Positions 47,630-57,817 are shown, counted from the stretch's first letter. The stretch: 64,000 nt of DNA from Hyphomicrobiales bacterium (GCA_900465675.1 UBJR01000007.1:310001-374000), one strand, 5' to 3'. The notes: generated by a model from the sequence alone, not told the origin. A program made the numbers and translations.

Positions 47630-47639
47630 ATTGTACAAT
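47630..47639. promoter_or_regulatory. Palindromic ATTGTACAAT box between SDR and AraC genes
   Basis: A perfectly self-complementary ATTGTACAAT, 85 bases before the SDR start. Its TACAAT half matches the shared box on either strand. Confidence 0.45.
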
Positions 47640-47760
47640 CCGGTTCCGAATTTGTTAGGAGTGCGGCCTTAACGGCGTAACTTCTTTTTACATCCTATAA
47701 CTCGATTTCACACGTCCCAACACGGCAACCTCACCGCATCGAAGCAGCGAGGACATCGTT

Positions 47761-48336
47761 ATGGCCACCTCCCTTTCTTTTATTACGGTTCTGGATGGCG
47801 GCAGCGCCCCGCAGGTATGGCACGCAGATGTAGGCTCCCTGGCGATCGAAGGGTGGCTAGATCGACAGAGCCTCGAAGACCAACGGCCGCCGGCGGCTAT
47901 AGCGATCAAGGAAAAGCTTCCTTCCGGCCTTAGCGAATGGCAGCGGAAGAAGATCATCCGCTACGTCGACGACAATGTCGACAGTAGGCTACGCGTCAGC
48001 GACCTTAGCGAGCAGGTTCGTCTCAGGGTCAGCCGATTTTCCAAGGGCTTCAATGTGACCTTCGGTCGCCCGCCATACGATTACGTCCTGTCCCGACGCA
48101 TCGAGGCGGCGAAATACCTGATCGCATCGACTCGGGAGCCGCTCAGCCAGATCGCTCATGCCTGCGGTCTCAGCGATCAGGCGCACCTTTCGAAGGTGTT
48201 CAAGCGACTTGTCGGAACGACACCCCTCAAGTGGCGCAGGAACGCCTCGGTGCCGAAAACCCGACAATGGGATTACCTAACCGAGGGCACCAATGTGGAA
48301 TTCGGTCGCGGGTCTCCGGCCTACGTCGATTGCTAG
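47761..48336 (+). CDS. Short AraC-family transcriptional regulator (paralogue 2)
   Basis: A 191-residue protein. A C-terminal double HTH (LSEWQRKKIIRYVDDNV to TTPLKWRR, with DQAHLSKVFKRLVG) closely resembles the AraC protein at 20869. The N-terminal 55 residues are short and unique. It is divergent from the degenerate SDR gene and lies upstream of the molybdenum hydroxylase genes on the same strand, so it may control them. CCTATAAC lies 60 bases upstream, as in the paralogue. Confidence 0.9.
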   Translation: MATSLSFITVLDGGSAPQVWHADVGSLAIEGWLDRQSLEDQRPPAAIAIKEKLPSGLSEWQRKKIIRYVDDNVDSRLRVSDLSEQVRLRVSRFSKGFNVTFGRPPYDYVLSRRIEAAKYLIASTREPLSQIAHACGLSDQAHLSKVFKRLVGTTPLKWRRNASVPKTRQWDYLTEGTNVEFGRGSPAYVDC

Positions 48337-48401
48337 TCGCAAGGCGCTCGCCTCCTTCGCATGCCATCACGCTCTGCGGCGGCCCGGTATTTCGGTGCAG
48401 G

Positions 48402-48411
48402 ATCGTCCAAT
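48402..48411 (+). promoter_or_regulatory. ATCGTCCAAT box before molybdenum hydroxylase operon
   Basis: ATCGTCCAAT, 8 of 10 matches, in the usual orientation, 101 bases before the ATG at 48513. Confidence 0.35.
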
Positions 48412-48512
48412 TACTCAGCCTCAGATTCTGTCACCGTACGCGATGACGGTTTGACAACCCGGCAAGCCGAAACGCGGTTTACTCGTCCGGATGTCATGGA
48501 GAAGAGGCGACA

Positions 48513-48962
48513 ATGAGAAAGCTGAACATCAACGGCCAAGTCCACGACGTCGACGTGCAGGACGACATGCCGCTCCTTTGGGTGCTGCGCGACGTCCTTG
48601 GCCTGACGGGGACGAAATTCGGGTGCGGTATCGCCCAGTGTGGGGCTTGTACCGTTCATCTCGGGGGCGTTGCGGTTCGTTCCTGCCAGACGACGATGAA
48701 CATGATCGAAGACATGCCAATAACCACAATCGAGGGTATCGGCAGCACGCCAATCGGTGCCAAGGTCCAGGCCGCATGGCTGGACAAAGAAGTGGTGCAG
48801 TGCGGTTACTGCCAGTCCGGACAGATTATGTCGGCGACGGCTCTCCTTACCGAGAATCCCAAGCCCACGGACACCGACATCGATGACGCCATGGCCGGAA
48901 ACATCTGTCGCTGCGCCACATACGTCCGAATCCGCGAAGCAATCCATTCGGTCAACGCGTGA
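48513..48962 (+). CDS. 2Fe-2S subunit of a xanthine-dehydrogenase-family hydroxylase
   Basis: A 149-residue IorA/CoxS-type protein. The plant-type 2Fe-2S cluster uses Cys38, 43, 46 and 58 (CGIAQCGAC...C). The second uses Cys97, 100, 132 and 134 ([12 protein letters not shown]). It shuttles electrons from the molybdenum centre in the next-encoded subunit to an acceptor, probably a cytochrome c such as that encoded at 37554. The stop is 10 bases from the next start, so the two genes are co-translated. Confidence 0.95.
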   Translation: MRKLNINGQVHDVDVQDDMPLLWVLRDVLGLTGTKFGCGIAQCGACTVHLGGVAVRSCQTTMNMIEDMPITTIEGIGSTPIGAKVQAAWLDKEVVQCGYCQSGQIMSATALLTENPKPTDTDIDDAMAGNICRCATYVRIREAIHSVNA

Positions 48963-48972
48963 GGGCTTTCCA

Positions 48973-51120
48973 ATGATCGAAAATCTCGTATCGCGTAGGA
49001 ACTTCCTCCGGGGAACCGCACTTGCGACCGCCGGGCTGGTGCTCGCCGTCCAGCTACCGGGAAATACTCGCCGCGCCTCCGCCGCAGACGGCGAGCAGTC
49101 GAAATTCATACCCAACGCCTTTGTCAAAATCGACGACGAAGGCATCACGCTGATCATGCCGCACACGGAAGTGGGGCAGGGTATATACACTTCCAGTGCT
49201 ATGCTCATGGCCGAGGAACTCGAGGTCGATCTTGGGCAGGTGCGAGTTGAGGCAGCGCCGCCTGACCTCAAGAAGTACATGGACCCCATACTGTACGACC
49301 AGGCGACAGGCGGGTCGACGTCCACGCGGACAGATTGGGTGCGTTTGCGGGAAGCGGGGGCGTCCGCCCGGATTATGCTCGTGGGTGCGGCGGCTGCACG
49401 ATGGGGAGTTCCCGCGGACGAGTGCGCTGTCGAGAAAGGTGTCATACATCATGGTCCTTCTGGCCGTTCGCTGAGCTATATCGAGGTCGCTCCGGACGCC
49501 GCCACCCGAGACGTGCCGAAGCAGGTCCCGCTTAAAGACCCATCAAAGTTCAGGCTTATCGGCACTAAGGCAAAGCGTCTGGATACCCCGGCCAAAGTCA
49601 ACGGATCGATGGTCTACGGCATCGACACTCGGCTTCCCGGGATGGCTTACGCAACACTCGCGATCGCTCCCGTCAAAGGCGGCAAGATCGCCAGCATGAA
49701 CGAGGCAGCCGCACGAGCGGTAAAGGGTGTCCGCGACGTCGTCCGAACAGACGACTCCGTGGCCGTCATCGGTGAACATATGTGGGCCGCGAAGCTCGGT
49801 GTCGACGCGCTCGAACTGAGCTGGGATAGCGGGCCGAATTTGTCGGTTTCAACCCACGCGATCGTAATGGACATGCATGAGGCCTCTCTCAAACCGGGCG
49901 TTGTCGTGCGAGACGACAACGGGGCAGCCGAAGCGATACGGAAGGCTAAGACGAAGCTCGACGCGATCTACCGTTCGCCATTCCTGTCGCATTCCCCGCT
50001 CGAACCCATGAACTGCACGCTTCACATCGAGGATGACCGAGCGGAGTTGTGGGTCGGGACCCAGGTTCCAGTCCGAGCCCAGAAGGCGGTCGCCGAGGCA
50101 ACTGGATTGCCTCCCGACAAGGTGACCGTCAACAATCAGCTCATGGGCGGCGCGTTCGGACGGCGTCTCGATATCGATACGATCGAGCAGGCGGGGAGGC
50201 TCCTGCGGAACATACGATATCCCGTCAAACTGGTTTGGACCCGCGAGCAGGACCTCACTCACGATTTCTTCCGACCGTACTACTACGACCGCGTGTCGGC
50301 GGGACTGGACGAGGCCGGCCAGCTTGTCGGTCGTACGCACCGAGTGACGGGGTCGTCTGTGATGGCTCGCTGGGCACCGCCGGCTTTCAAAAACGGCATC
50401 GACCCGGACGCGCTCGATTGCGCGGCCGAAACGCCTTACGATGAGACGTCCGTTTTCGCGGACTACGTCCGCCACGAGCCGGAAGGGCTAACCACAGCCT
50501 GGTGGCGGGGCGTCGGCGCTACCCATAATCTGTTCGTGATGGAGAGCTTTGTCGACGAGATGGCCCACGCCGCAGGGCAGGACCCCGTCGATTTTAGAAG
50601 AAGGATGCTGACCAAGAATCCGCGAGCGCTGGCCGTACTCGAGCTGGCTGCCGAAAAGGCCGGATGGAAGGAAAAGCTTCCCGAGGGTCGCGGTCGCGGT
50701 GTAAGTCTGCAGTTCGCGTTCGATACCTACCTCGCACATATAATCGAGGTCGAGGTCGCCCCCGGCAAGGAGGTTAAGCTTCTGCGCTCCGTGCTGGCGG
50801 TAGACTGCGGTATCGTCATCAACCCGGACACCGTCACGGCGCAGATGGAAGGGGGCGTGCTGTTCGGGCTTGGTACCGCGATGTTCAACGAGGTGACCTT
50901 CACCGACGGAGCCGTGGACCAGAGCAATTTCGACAACTATCGCATCCTGCGAATTAACGAAGCGCCCAAGGTCGAGGTATACCAGATCAAGAGCCTCGAA
51001 AAGCCTGGTGGCGTCGGGGAAGCGGGCACTGCTGCGGCAGCGGGCGCTCTGGCGAACGCGATCTTTTCGGCGACTGGAAAGCGTATCAGGTCGCTCCCCC
51101 TTTCGCAGGCCGCGGTGTGA
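48973..51120 (+). CDS. Molybdopterin-binding subunit of an aldehyde / N-heterocycle hydroxylase (IorB-like)
   Basis: A 715-residue protein. A Tat signal ([22 protein letters not shown]) implies export of the folded enzyme to the periplasm. The cofactor-binding region has [12 protein letters not shown], and the catalytic Glu is in [13 protein letters not shown] near the C-terminus. Two-subunit enzymes of this layout oxidise aldehydes or heterocycles such as isoquinoline, with a cytochrome c acceptor and no FAD subunit. The exact substrate is not readable. moaA follows 52 bases later on the same strand. Confidence 0.9.
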   Translation: MIENLVSRRNFLRGTALATAGLVLAVQLPGNTRRASAADGEQSKFIPNAFVKIDDEGITLIMPHTEVGQGIYTSSAMLMAEELEVDLGQVRVEAAPPDLKKYMDPILYDQATGGSTSTRTDWVRLREAGASARIMLVGAAAARWGVPADECAVEKGVIHHGPSGRSLSYIEVAPDAATRDVPKQVPLKDPSKFRLIGTKAKRLDTPAKVNGSMVYGIDTRLPGMAYATLAIAPVKGGKIASMNEAAARAVKGVRDVVRTDDSVAVIGEHMWAAKLGVDALELSWDSGPNLSVSTHAIVMDMHEASLKPGVVVRDDNGAAEAIRKAKTKLDAIYRSPFLSHSPLEPMNCTLHIEDDRAELWVGTQVPVRAQKAVAEATGLPPDKVTVNNQLMGGAFGRRLDIDTIEQAGRLLRNIRYPVKLVWTREQDLTHDFFRPYYYDRVSAGLDEAGQLVGRTHRVTGSSVMARWAPPAFKNGIDPDALDCAAETPYDETSVFADYVRHEPEGLTTAWWRGVGATHNLFVMESFVDEMAHAAGQDPVDFRRRMLTKNPRALAVLELAAEKAGWKEKLPEGRGRGVSLQFAFDTYLAHIIEVEVAPGKEVKLLRSVLAVDCGIVINPDTVTAQMEGGVLFGLGTAMFNEVTFTDGAVDQSNFDNYRILRINEAPKVEVYQIKSLEKPGGVGEAGTAAAAGALANAIFSATGKRIRSLPLSQAAV

Positions 51121-51172
51121 TATTGCGACGTTACAAAAGTACGGGTGGCAAGCGAGACCGACGGGAGACAAC

Positions 51173-52180
51173 ATGGAGCCTCCGATGATGACCGGTATGA
51201 CGGACGGTTTCGGCCGTCGAGTCAGCTATTTGCGGGTGTCCGTGACAGATCGCTGCGATTTCCGCTGCACCTACTGTATGGCGGAAAGCATGACCTTCCT
51301 TCCGAGGGATGAACTGCTCACCCTCCGGGAACTCGAGCGACTTTGCATGGTTTTCATTTCGAAAGGCGTGCGAAAGCTGCGGTTGACTGGCGGCGAGCCT
51401 CTGGTGCGCAAGGGGATGATGGACCTCGTGCGGTCGCTCGGCCGCAAGATTGGATCGGGCCTCGACGAATTGACGTTGACGACGAACGGCTCGCAGCTCG
51501 CGCAGCACGCGGTGGAGCTGGCGGAAGCCGGCGTTCGTAGGCTCAACGTGTCGCTCGACTCGCTGCAGGCCGACCAGTTCCGCAAGATAACGAGGCGAGG
51601 GGAACTCGCCAAGGTACTGGATGGAATCCAGGCTGCGCTTGCCGCCGGGCTGAAAATCAAGCTCAATGTCGTGGCGATGCGTGGCGTCAACGAACACGAG
51701 ATACCCGATATCATCCGTTTCGGCCATCTCTACGGCATGGACGTCACGTTGATCGAGACGATGCCGATGGGAGATGTCGGCGAAGACAGGACCGACGTCT
51801 ACCTGCCGCTTTCGGATGTGCGCCGAACCCTTGCCGACCATTTCACGATCAGGCCACTGGACTACCGGACATCAGGACCTGCAAGATATGTCGAGGTCGC
51901 GGAAACGGGTGGCAAGCTCGGCTTCATCACGCCAATGAGCCATAACTTCTGCGAGAGCTGCAATCGCGTCCGCCTTACCTGCACTGGAACGCTCTACATG
52001 TGTCTCGGGCAGGACGACGCGGTCGATCTCCGAGCAGTTTTGAGGTCTGGTGCCGACGATGTCGAGCTCGGGCGGGCGATCGACGGTGGAATTGCCCGTA
52101 AGCCACGGGGACATGACTTTGTCATCGGTAGGGGAGAAAAGCCCGCCGTTCGCCGACATATGAGCGTGACCGGGGGCTGA
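51173..52180 (+). CDS. moaA: MoaA, GTP 3',8-cyclase
   Basis: A 335-residue radical SAM enzyme that starts molybdopterin synthesis from GTP. The N-terminal cluster is CDFRCTYC (Cys28, 32, 35). The C-terminal cluster is Cys260, Cys263 and Cys277. The protein ends in the conserved Gly-Gly (VTGG). GGGAG precedes the ATG at 51173. It is encoded downstream of the molybdenum hydroxylase and may be a second, accessory copy alongside a chromosomal moaA; the cognate moaC is not in the window. Confidence 0.95.
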   Translation: MEPPMMTGMTDGFGRRVSYLRVSVTDRCDFRCTYCMAESMTFLPRDELLTLRELERLCMVFISKGVRKLRLTGGEPLVRKGMMDLVRSLGRKIGSGLDELTLTTNGSQLAQHAVELAEAGVRRLNVSLDSLQADQFRKITRRGELAKVLDGIQAALAAGLKIKLNVVAMRGVNEHEIPDIIRFGHLYGMDVTLIETMPMGDVGEDRTDVYLPLSDVRRTLADHFTIRPLDYRTSGPARYVEVAETGGKLGFITPMSHNFCESCNRVRLTCTGTLYMCLGQDDAVDLRAVLRSGADDVELGRAIDGGIARKPRGHDFVIGRGEKPAVRRHMSVTGG

Positions 52181-52226
52181 TCACCCGACGAAACCGCCGG
52201 GCTCGGCAAATCTCCCGCGGACACGA

Positions 52227-52256
52227 GCCGCCCGGACATACTGGATGCCGGGCGGC
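52227..52256. terminator. Bidirectional hairpin between convergent genes
   Basis: GCCGCCCGG (52227-52235) and CCGGGCGGC (52248-52256) form a 9-base stem with a 12-base loop between moaA and the condensation-domain gene. Confidence 0.65.
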
Positions 52257-52267
52257 GAAAGCGGCGG

Positions 52268-53475
52268 TTATTCGGTGTCGAGGATTTCGACCATTCGCGC
52301 GAGAAGTCCCTCGGTTCCCGCCACGCGGGTGTGTACGAGGCTGAGGCCACCGTCAAACGTCGCCGCCGCCAGGACGTCCTGACCCGGTACCGAGCGAAGC
52401 GCCGGGGCCCACATCTTCTCGACGACAAGATCGCCAAAACGGTTCGGCATGCGTAACACGCCAAAGTTTGTCATCACGCTGTCAAAAGGGCTATGTTCCA
52501 GTATGCGCCGCCTCGTTGCCTCATAGCTCGGGTCGGTGATGCATCGTTTCGCGATGTCCGCGACCATCCATAGCGCCATCTTCCTCTCGCGGAATTTGGC
52601 GATCTGCTCTTGGACCCGGCGAACCTCGTCCCATTTTCGAACGGAGTAATCGCGATCGACAGTGCCACGCCGACGTGCTCGGGGATGTCGAACCCCGATC
52701 TGAGGTCGATCGGGGACATGACCCGGAGGGCATTTTCCGACCAGCGGTCGTTCAGAGTGACAAGTGCCCGCCCAAGTGCTGCTGTGATCATGGAGTTTAT
52801 AGTCGTAGTCCGGGATTTCGCCGCTCGATGAAGCCTCGCCAAGCGATCCCTGTCGAATTCCACAGCATCGACCTTCGCTCCACCTGAGGAGCGATAGAGG
52901 TTGCCGAGATCGGTTTCGTCGTCCCTGCCAGAAAAGGCGGAACTACGAAAGAAGCGCGGTAGCTCCAGCCCGATTCTGTCCTCAAGCCTGACGTCGTCGG
53001 CCGTGGCCGTGAGCTCCGCGCCGCTCAATGCTGTCAGAAGCTGGTGCATCACGAATACCGCAGCCATGCCGTCGGCGACTGCATGATGGAAAGTAAGGAA
53101 CAACGTAGTGGAGTCGTCTACGGCGACCCTAGCGGCCCTTACGAGTGGTGCGTCTGCCGAAACAAGGGGCCTATTCATTTCGCTTTCAGCGATCCTCTCC
53201 CAGCTTGTCACAGAGGGCTCTATTGTCGACAGAGGAACCGGGCGCTCGGAATGCATGAAGCAGTGCGTGTCATCGCTGTCCCATCCGAGTGAGGTCCCGA
53301 GCAGAACGTGCCGCTCCTGGACCTTGGCAAGCGCCTCGGCAACTGCTTGCTCCGAAACATTGCCGGATATTCGCGCGGCGATCGTGAAGTTCATAGTGCC
53401 GTCTTCGCCATAGGCGGCAAAGAGATGCTCGAGCGCGCCGAGTGTCCTCAGCGTTCGGGGTGTGGCGGTTTTCAT
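52268..53475 (-). pseudogene. Condensation-domain acyltransferase-like gene interrupted by a frameshift
   Basis: Starting at 53475 (MKTATPRTLRTLGALEHLF, ribosome site AGAGGA), the frame shows the condensation signature FHHAVADG and later VMSPIDLRSG and VGVALSIAITPFENG. It then becomes unlike any protein. The expected continuation (DEVRRVQEQIAKFRERKMALW... VHTRVAG) lies in the other frame, down to 52268. One extra base in the CCC run at 52630-52632 would give a 402-residue protein. This family (PapA, wax ester synthase and NRPS C-domain relatives) transfers acyl groups. The gene is either decayed or miscalled by one base. An ATCCTCCAAT box lies upstream. Confidence 0.8.
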
Positions 53476-53535
53476 CTCGTATCCTCTCATCGGCCTGTGC
53501 AAGCACTCGCATACGCGGGAAGCCTCTAGGCAATA

Positions 53536-53545
53536 TTGGAGGATT
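53536..53545 (-). promoter_or_regulatory. ATCCTCCAAT box upstream of condensation-domain gene
   Basis: Reads ATCCTCCAAT on the minus strand, one base from consensus, 60 bases before the start at 53475. Confidence 0.45.
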
Positions 53546-53692
53546 CGGTCGCGGGAGCGGGTTGATTCTGGTTCACCGCTAAGGTCCTGGTGGTCGCGCA
53601 TAGATTCTGATGAGGGTCGAAACGGCTTCAAAGACAGAATCGTCCTATTCCGAGCTGAAGCGGAGGCATAGCCATGGTGCTATCAATAGCCC

Positions 53693-54757
53693 ATGCGGCG
53701 ACCCCCAACTTTGGTGTCGAACATGTCCCAGCCTTACCCAATACTTGTAGAAGCGCTTGCGGAAATCGCCGCTTCCAACGACAGCAACCAGATTGCGGAG
53801 ATCGCACGCAACGCAGCGAGGCGTATCCTCTCGGCCGAGGCCATCAAGATGATCCGGGCAAACGCCGGGATGATCGGGAACGTGGGAGCGACGCCGATCC
53901 CGAAGCCTGCTCGTGCGATTGAGGCTCATGCGGCGTCGACCCTGATTGCCGTGAGCGCGATGGGGGATCGTGCACGCACTTCTGGCTGTGCTCTTTCGCG
54001 CTACTCCGGTGGCGTCCATGTGCCCACCATAATGGCTCGGCAACCGATCGAAGGCGTTTCGGCGTTCTTCTCCGAAGAACTGATGCCCGACGCGATCGGT
54101 GAGATCGCTGCGGCACAGACACTCGCGCGGGCGGCGTCGGCGGCGATCTCCCGGTGCGTCGATCTCGACGAGCTGATGGACGCAAGCGCGCGTGTGAGTC
54201 TGGAGCGAGACGAGGCGCGGCATCGGCTCAAGAACGTTTATGCTTCGGCGATCGGGCTTGCGAACCTTTCCCTTCCAGAGGAGCACTCGAGAGAATTCGC
54301 GCAACGCCTTAGGACATTGGCGGAAGTTCATGATTTCCTTGACAACGAGGATCAAAGGGATTCTGGAATTTCTCTCCGAGAACTCCTCGCGGGCGTGCTG
54401 TTTCCATATCACGACGCGGACGTGCCGCGGATTCTCGCGGAGGGCCCCGAGATCGAGGTTAGCTCCACCGTTGCACTGGCGTTGGGTCTTCTTGCAAATG
54501 AACTTGCGACCAACGCGCTTAAACATGGCTCGCTCTCCGTTGGTTCGGGCAAGATACTGATCCGGTGGACCTGCCGTAATGGCGAACTCGGGCTCTGGTG
54601 GGCGGAGATCGACGGACCTAAAGCCGATGGCACGGCATCTCCCAATCAAGGTTCTAAACTGCTGCGTAAAATTGTGAGCAGCTACCTTCGCGGTAAAATG
54701 GAGCACACCGTGACGCAGTCGGGGCTTCGGTTCTCGGTCTTGTTTCCAATGGAGTGA
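53693..54757 (+). CDS. HWE/HisKA_2-type histidine kinase
   Basis: A protein of up to 354 residues. About 170 N-terminal helical residues of unknown type are followed by ARHRLKNVYASAIGLANL (phospho-acceptor His region) and LLANELATNALKHGSLS (N box). The ATP lid is short, as in the HWE/HisKA_2 group. There are no membrane helices, so it is cytosolic. Such kinases often feed PhyR in the alphaproteobacterial general stress response. The start is unclear: 53693 and 53723 lack ribosome sites, while a strong GGAGG-ATG at 53674 is in another frame. Confidence 0.8.
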   Translation: MRRPPTLVSNMSQPYPILVEALAEIAASNDSNQIAEIARNAARRILSAEAIKMIRANAGMIGNVGATPIPKPARAIEAHAASTLIAVSAMGDRARTSGCALSRYSGGVHVPTIMARQPIEGVSAFFSEELMPDAIGEIAAAQTLARAASAAISRCVDLDELMDASARVSLERDEARHRLKNVYASAIGLANLSLPEEHSREFAQRLRTLAEVHDFLDNEDQRDSGISLRELLAGVLFPYHDADVPRILAEGPEIEVSSTVALALGLLANELATNALKHGSLSVGSGKILIRWTCRNGELGLWWAEIDGPKADGTASPNQGSKLLRKIVSSYLRGKMEHTVTQSGLRFSVLFPME

Positions 54758-54792
54758 TTGCCGCGAAGAGGCCAATACCCGGAGTGTACACC

Positions 54793-54823
54793 GGAAGCTC
54801 GACGGGAAGCTCGATTTTACAAT
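54793..54823 (+). promoter_or_regulatory. Direct repeat followed by TTTTACAAT box
   Basis: GGAAGCTCGA occurs at 54793-54802 and 54805-54814 (12-base period). It is followed at once by ATTTTACAAT (54814-54823), a variant of the shared box, 60 bases before the flavoprotein start. Confidence 0.5.
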
Positions 54824-54883
54824 CGCCAGCCGTCGACAACTGCTTTTCTCCGAAAGGAAATCAATCCCCAAGGAGAAACATCA

Positions 54884-56257
54884 ATGACTCAATCGGAATC
54901 ATTCGACATCCTCGTTTTCGGCGGTGGCAAGGCGGGAAAGACCCTAGCGATCGAGCAGGCGAAGGCGGGCAAGCGCGTCGCCGTGATCGAGGCGGGCCTG
55001 ATAGGCGGCTCTTGCATCAACATCGCCTGTATCCCTAGCAAAGCACTGATACGGAGCGCGGAAGTGGCGCATGCTGCTAGGAGGGCCTCCGAGTTCGGCA
55101 CATATGCCGATAACATCCGAACCAGTCTTGATCTCGTCCGCAACCGTACTGCCAGCGTGGTTTCGGAGATGGTTGCTTTCAACCAAACCGGGTTCGACGC
55201 CAGTGGCTTTGCACTGGTGATCGGCTGGGGACGCTTCGTATCTCCCAGGACGATCTCCGTCGAGACAGGAAACGGCGTCAGGACGCTCACAGGCGACAAG
55301 GTATTCATCAACCTTGGGACGACGGCCGCCGTGCCGGATGTCCCTGGATTAGCGGCCGCCGACCCGATCACCCACGTTGAAGCGCTCCAACTCGGCGACA
55401 TGCCTACACACCTGCTTGTTCTAGGCGGCGGCTATATCGGCATGGAACTCGGGCAGGCCTTCCGTCGGCTTGGCGCGGAGGTGACCATCCTGGAGAAGGG
55501 CGCTCACCTGGTTCCAAGAGAAGACGACGATGTGAGCGCCGCTTTGCTGGGCGTTCTGCAGGACGAAGGCGTCAATGTGGCTCTCAACTGCACGGGTATG
55601 ACCGTGGCTGGAAAGTCCGGACAGACGGTTAGCATCACGACGGCAGATGGGCGCGTTTTCGAAGGATCGCATCTACTGGTCGCCGCCGGCCGCCGTCCGC
55701 GAACCGAGGGGATCGGCCTTGATCTGGCGGGAGTGGAGCTTGATGAGCGTGGATTCGTAAAGGTAGACAATCTTCTCAGGACCTCGGCGAAAGACGTCTG
55801 GGCGATGGGCGAGGTCGCGGGAACGCCGATGTTCACCCATGCATCCCTTGACGACTACCGCGTGGTATCAGGCCAGCTCAAGGGCGGCGACAGAACGACC
55901 GACGGACGGATGATCCCGTATTGCGTATTCATCGACCCTGAATTCGCGCGGGTGGGCTTGAACGAAAGCGAAGCACGCTCCAGAAACATCGAGTATCGTG
56001 TTGCCCGGCTACCGATGGACGTCGTGCCGAGGGCGCGCACTCTTTCGCAGCGGAAGGGCTTCATGAAGGCCCTGGTGGCAAAGGAGAGCGACCGTATCCT
56101 CGGGTTCGAGATGCTAGGCGTCAACGCGGGCGAAGTCATGAGCGTTGCGCAGATGGCGATGCTTGGTAACTTACCATTCACAGCACTCAGGGACGGAATC
56201 TTCGCCCATCCGACGATCTCGGAAGGCCTTAATATGCTGTTTGCGAACGTGAAGTGA
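54884..56257 (+). CDS. FAD pyridine-nucleotide-disulfide oxidoreductase (mercuric-reductase-like)
   Basis: A 457-residue flavoprotein. FAD motif FGGGKAGKTLA, redox-active disulfide GGSCINIACIPSK (CxxxxC), NAD(P) motif LGGGYIGMELGQAFRRLG and the C-terminal FAHPTISE with the His-Glu pair. It lacks the extra N-terminal HMA domain and C-terminal Cys pair of true MerA, so mercury reduction is unlikely. A general NAD(P)H disulfide or quinone reductase is more probable. AGGAG precedes the ATG at 54884. Confidence 0.9.
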   Translation: MTQSESFDILVFGGGKAGKTLAIEQAKAGKRVAVIEAGLIGGSCINIACIPSKALIRSAEVAHAARRASEFGTYADNIRTSLDLVRNRTASVVSEMVAFNQTGFDASGFALVIGWGRFVSPRTISVETGNGVRTLTGDKVFINLGTTAAVPDVPGLAAADPITHVEALQLGDMPTHLLVLGGGYIGMELGQAFRRLGAEVTILEKGAHLVPREDDDVSAALLGVLQDEGVNVALNCTGMTVAGKSGQTVSITTADGRVFEGSHLLVAAGRRPRTEGIGLDLAGVELDERGFVKVDNLLRTSAKDVWAMGEVAGTPMFTHASLDDYRVVSGQLKGGDRTTDGRMIPYCVFIDPEFARVGLNESEARSRNIEYRVARLPMDVVPRARTLSQRKGFMKALVAKESDRILGFEMLGVNAGEVMSVAQMAMLGNLPFTALRDGIFAHPTISEGLNMLFANVK

Positions 56258-56268
56258 TCAAGTGATCT

Positions 56269-56294
56269 AAGGCCGCCGGGCTCCCGGCGGCCTT
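56269..56294. terminator. Bidirectional GC-rich terminator
   Basis: AAGGCCGCCGGG (56269-56280) and CCCGGCGGCCTT (56283-56294) form a near-continuous hairpin followed by T residues, between convergent stops. Confidence 0.85.
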
Positions 56295-57817
56295 TACGGT
56301 AATTCAGATTCCCGCTGTATCTCGAACAGGCGTCGAATACGTGTGGCCATGGTGTCGGGATGGGTGCCGTGCTCAATAGCGTGGGCATTCGAGAGGTGTT
56401 TCTCTTCCTCCATGCGCCGAGAGAGAAGAACCCCGAGTTCCTCTGCCAAGGCTGGACGGTCACGCATAACCGCCGCCAAATCTTCCTTGGTTATCTCGTA
56501 AATGACCACAAAGGTGAGCGCCGTCGTATCTCCTGCCTCTGCGGCATCGACCAGGACCCCTCGCTCTCCGAATAGGTCGCCAGGCGACAGCCTCGCCAGC
56601 TCGACCGGACGGCCGCCTTCCACCCTCTGTAGCGCCGCGACGCCGGTCCGCATGATCATTAGGGAAGTCAGCTTGCTCCCCTTCGAAGCGATGACGGAAC
56701 CCTTCTGATACGTTCGACGCGTCATGCTTGAAGCTATGGCGTCCTTCTCGTCTTCAGTCAGAGTCGCGAAAAGCGGAATTGACTCCAGCAGCCGCCACGG
56801 AGTGCCCGGGTGTTTGACCGATTGGTTTTCCGGGGGTGCTTCCGATTGCAGGACGACGGCTTCACGCGGTCCGGCGAGTCTCAGGCCGTTGGCCTTGGCG
56901 TGACGATAGACCAGATCGTATATCTCGCTCCTTGCAGCCCCGGCTGCGGAGAACCCGGAGACTCGAAAGGCAAGCTCGATTTCGACAGCCTGACTGTCAA
57001 CGCCAACGACAAGAGCCGTGGGTGCTGGGGTTTTAAGGATGGCGAAGCTGCTCAACAGCACCGTCCGCATCGTCTCCTCGATAGTGGCCGGCGAGCGAGT
57101 GGGAAGGAAGCGCACGGTTATCGCGACGCCATGCGTGTTATCAGGGCGCGTCAAATTTATGAGGCGTGCCTTTGCCAAGGTGCTGTTAGGGAGGACGACA
57201 AGGTCGTTTGTGCCGTCCAGTAGGTGGGTCGATCTCCAGTTTGTCTCGACGACCCGTCCCTGGAAGCCTCCTTCCAGTACGATCCAGTCACCCACGGAAT
57301 ATGGGCGGCCGAGGTTAAGCGCTATCCCAGAGAAGACGTCATTGAGTGTGCTCTGAAGCGCCAGACCCAACACGATCGCGAACGCTCCGGACGTTGCGAT
57401 CAAGGTGCCGACGGGGAGGCTGAAGACGTTCGCTATCAACGCCAAGCCAGCTCCGAGGTAGATGATTCCGATAACAAGGTCTTGGGCAAGTCGGCCCTCC
57501 CGCGGCTTGTTTTCGAAAATGAGGAATAGCCGGACAGCGCTGACAAGCACTATCGCTCCACCGATCCACCAGACGGCCTTGAGAAGCCCGGTCGTTATTC
57601 TCCTTGATAGCACGTCGTCGCCGAAGTCGGGGGAATAAGGCGCGATGTCGTGAGACAACAAAGTGGCGGTCAGGAGCGCGAAAAAGCAGACGCTGACGAT
57701 GAATCTGATCGTCGGATTCCGGCCAAGGGCGACAAGGACCGCGATCGTCGTCACGACCAAAACGGAGAACTGAAGTATCGGGTTCGAAAGGAGCTGTTCG
57801 ATCATGTCGCTCTTCAT
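56294..57817 (-). CDS. MscS-type channel with cyclic-nucleotide-binding domain
   Basis: A 507-residue protein. Four or five membrane helices fill residues 8-160, including the pore-like GTLIATSGAFAIVLGLALQSTLNDVFSGIAL. The MscS beta domain follows (VGDWIVLEGGFQGRVVETNWRST, then LVVLPNSTLAKARLINLT). From about residue 345 a cNMP-binding fold begins (IPLFATLTEDEKDAIA... LSPGDLFGERGVLV). The arrangement resembles MscS-like channels gated or modulated by cyclic nucleotides, known in some rhizobia and cyanobacteria. It is expected in the inner membrane. Confidence 0.9.
   Translation of the reverse strand: MKSDMIEQLLSNPILQFSVLVVTTIAVLVALGRNPTIRFIVSVCFFALLTATLLSHDIAPYSPDFGDDVLSRRITTGLLKAVWWIGGAIVLVSAVRLFLIFENKPREGRLAQDLVIGIIYLGAGLALIANVFSLPVGTLIATSGAFAIVLGLALQSTLNDVFSGIALNLGRPYSVGDWIVLEGGFQGRVVETNWRSTHLLDGTNDLVVLPNSTLAKARLINLTRPDNTHGVAITVRFLPTRSPATIEETMRTVLLSSFAILKTPAPTALVVGVDSQAVEIELAFRVSGFSAAGAARSEIYDLVYRHAKANGLRLAGPREAVVLQSEAPPENQSVKHPGTPWRLLESIPLFATLTEDEKDAIASSMTRRTYQKGSVIASKGSKLTSLMIMRTGVAALQRVEGGRPVELARLSPGDLFGERGVLVDAAEAGDTTALTFVVIYEITKEDLAAVMRDRPALAEELGVLLSRRMEEEKHLSNAHAIEHGTHPDTMATRIRRLFEIQRESELP

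Noticed and set aside
54884..56257. Calling the flavoprotein a mercuric reductase (MerA)
   Set aside because: The redox disulfide is present but the metal-delivering N-terminal domain and C-terminal Cys pair are missing, and no mer genes adjoin.
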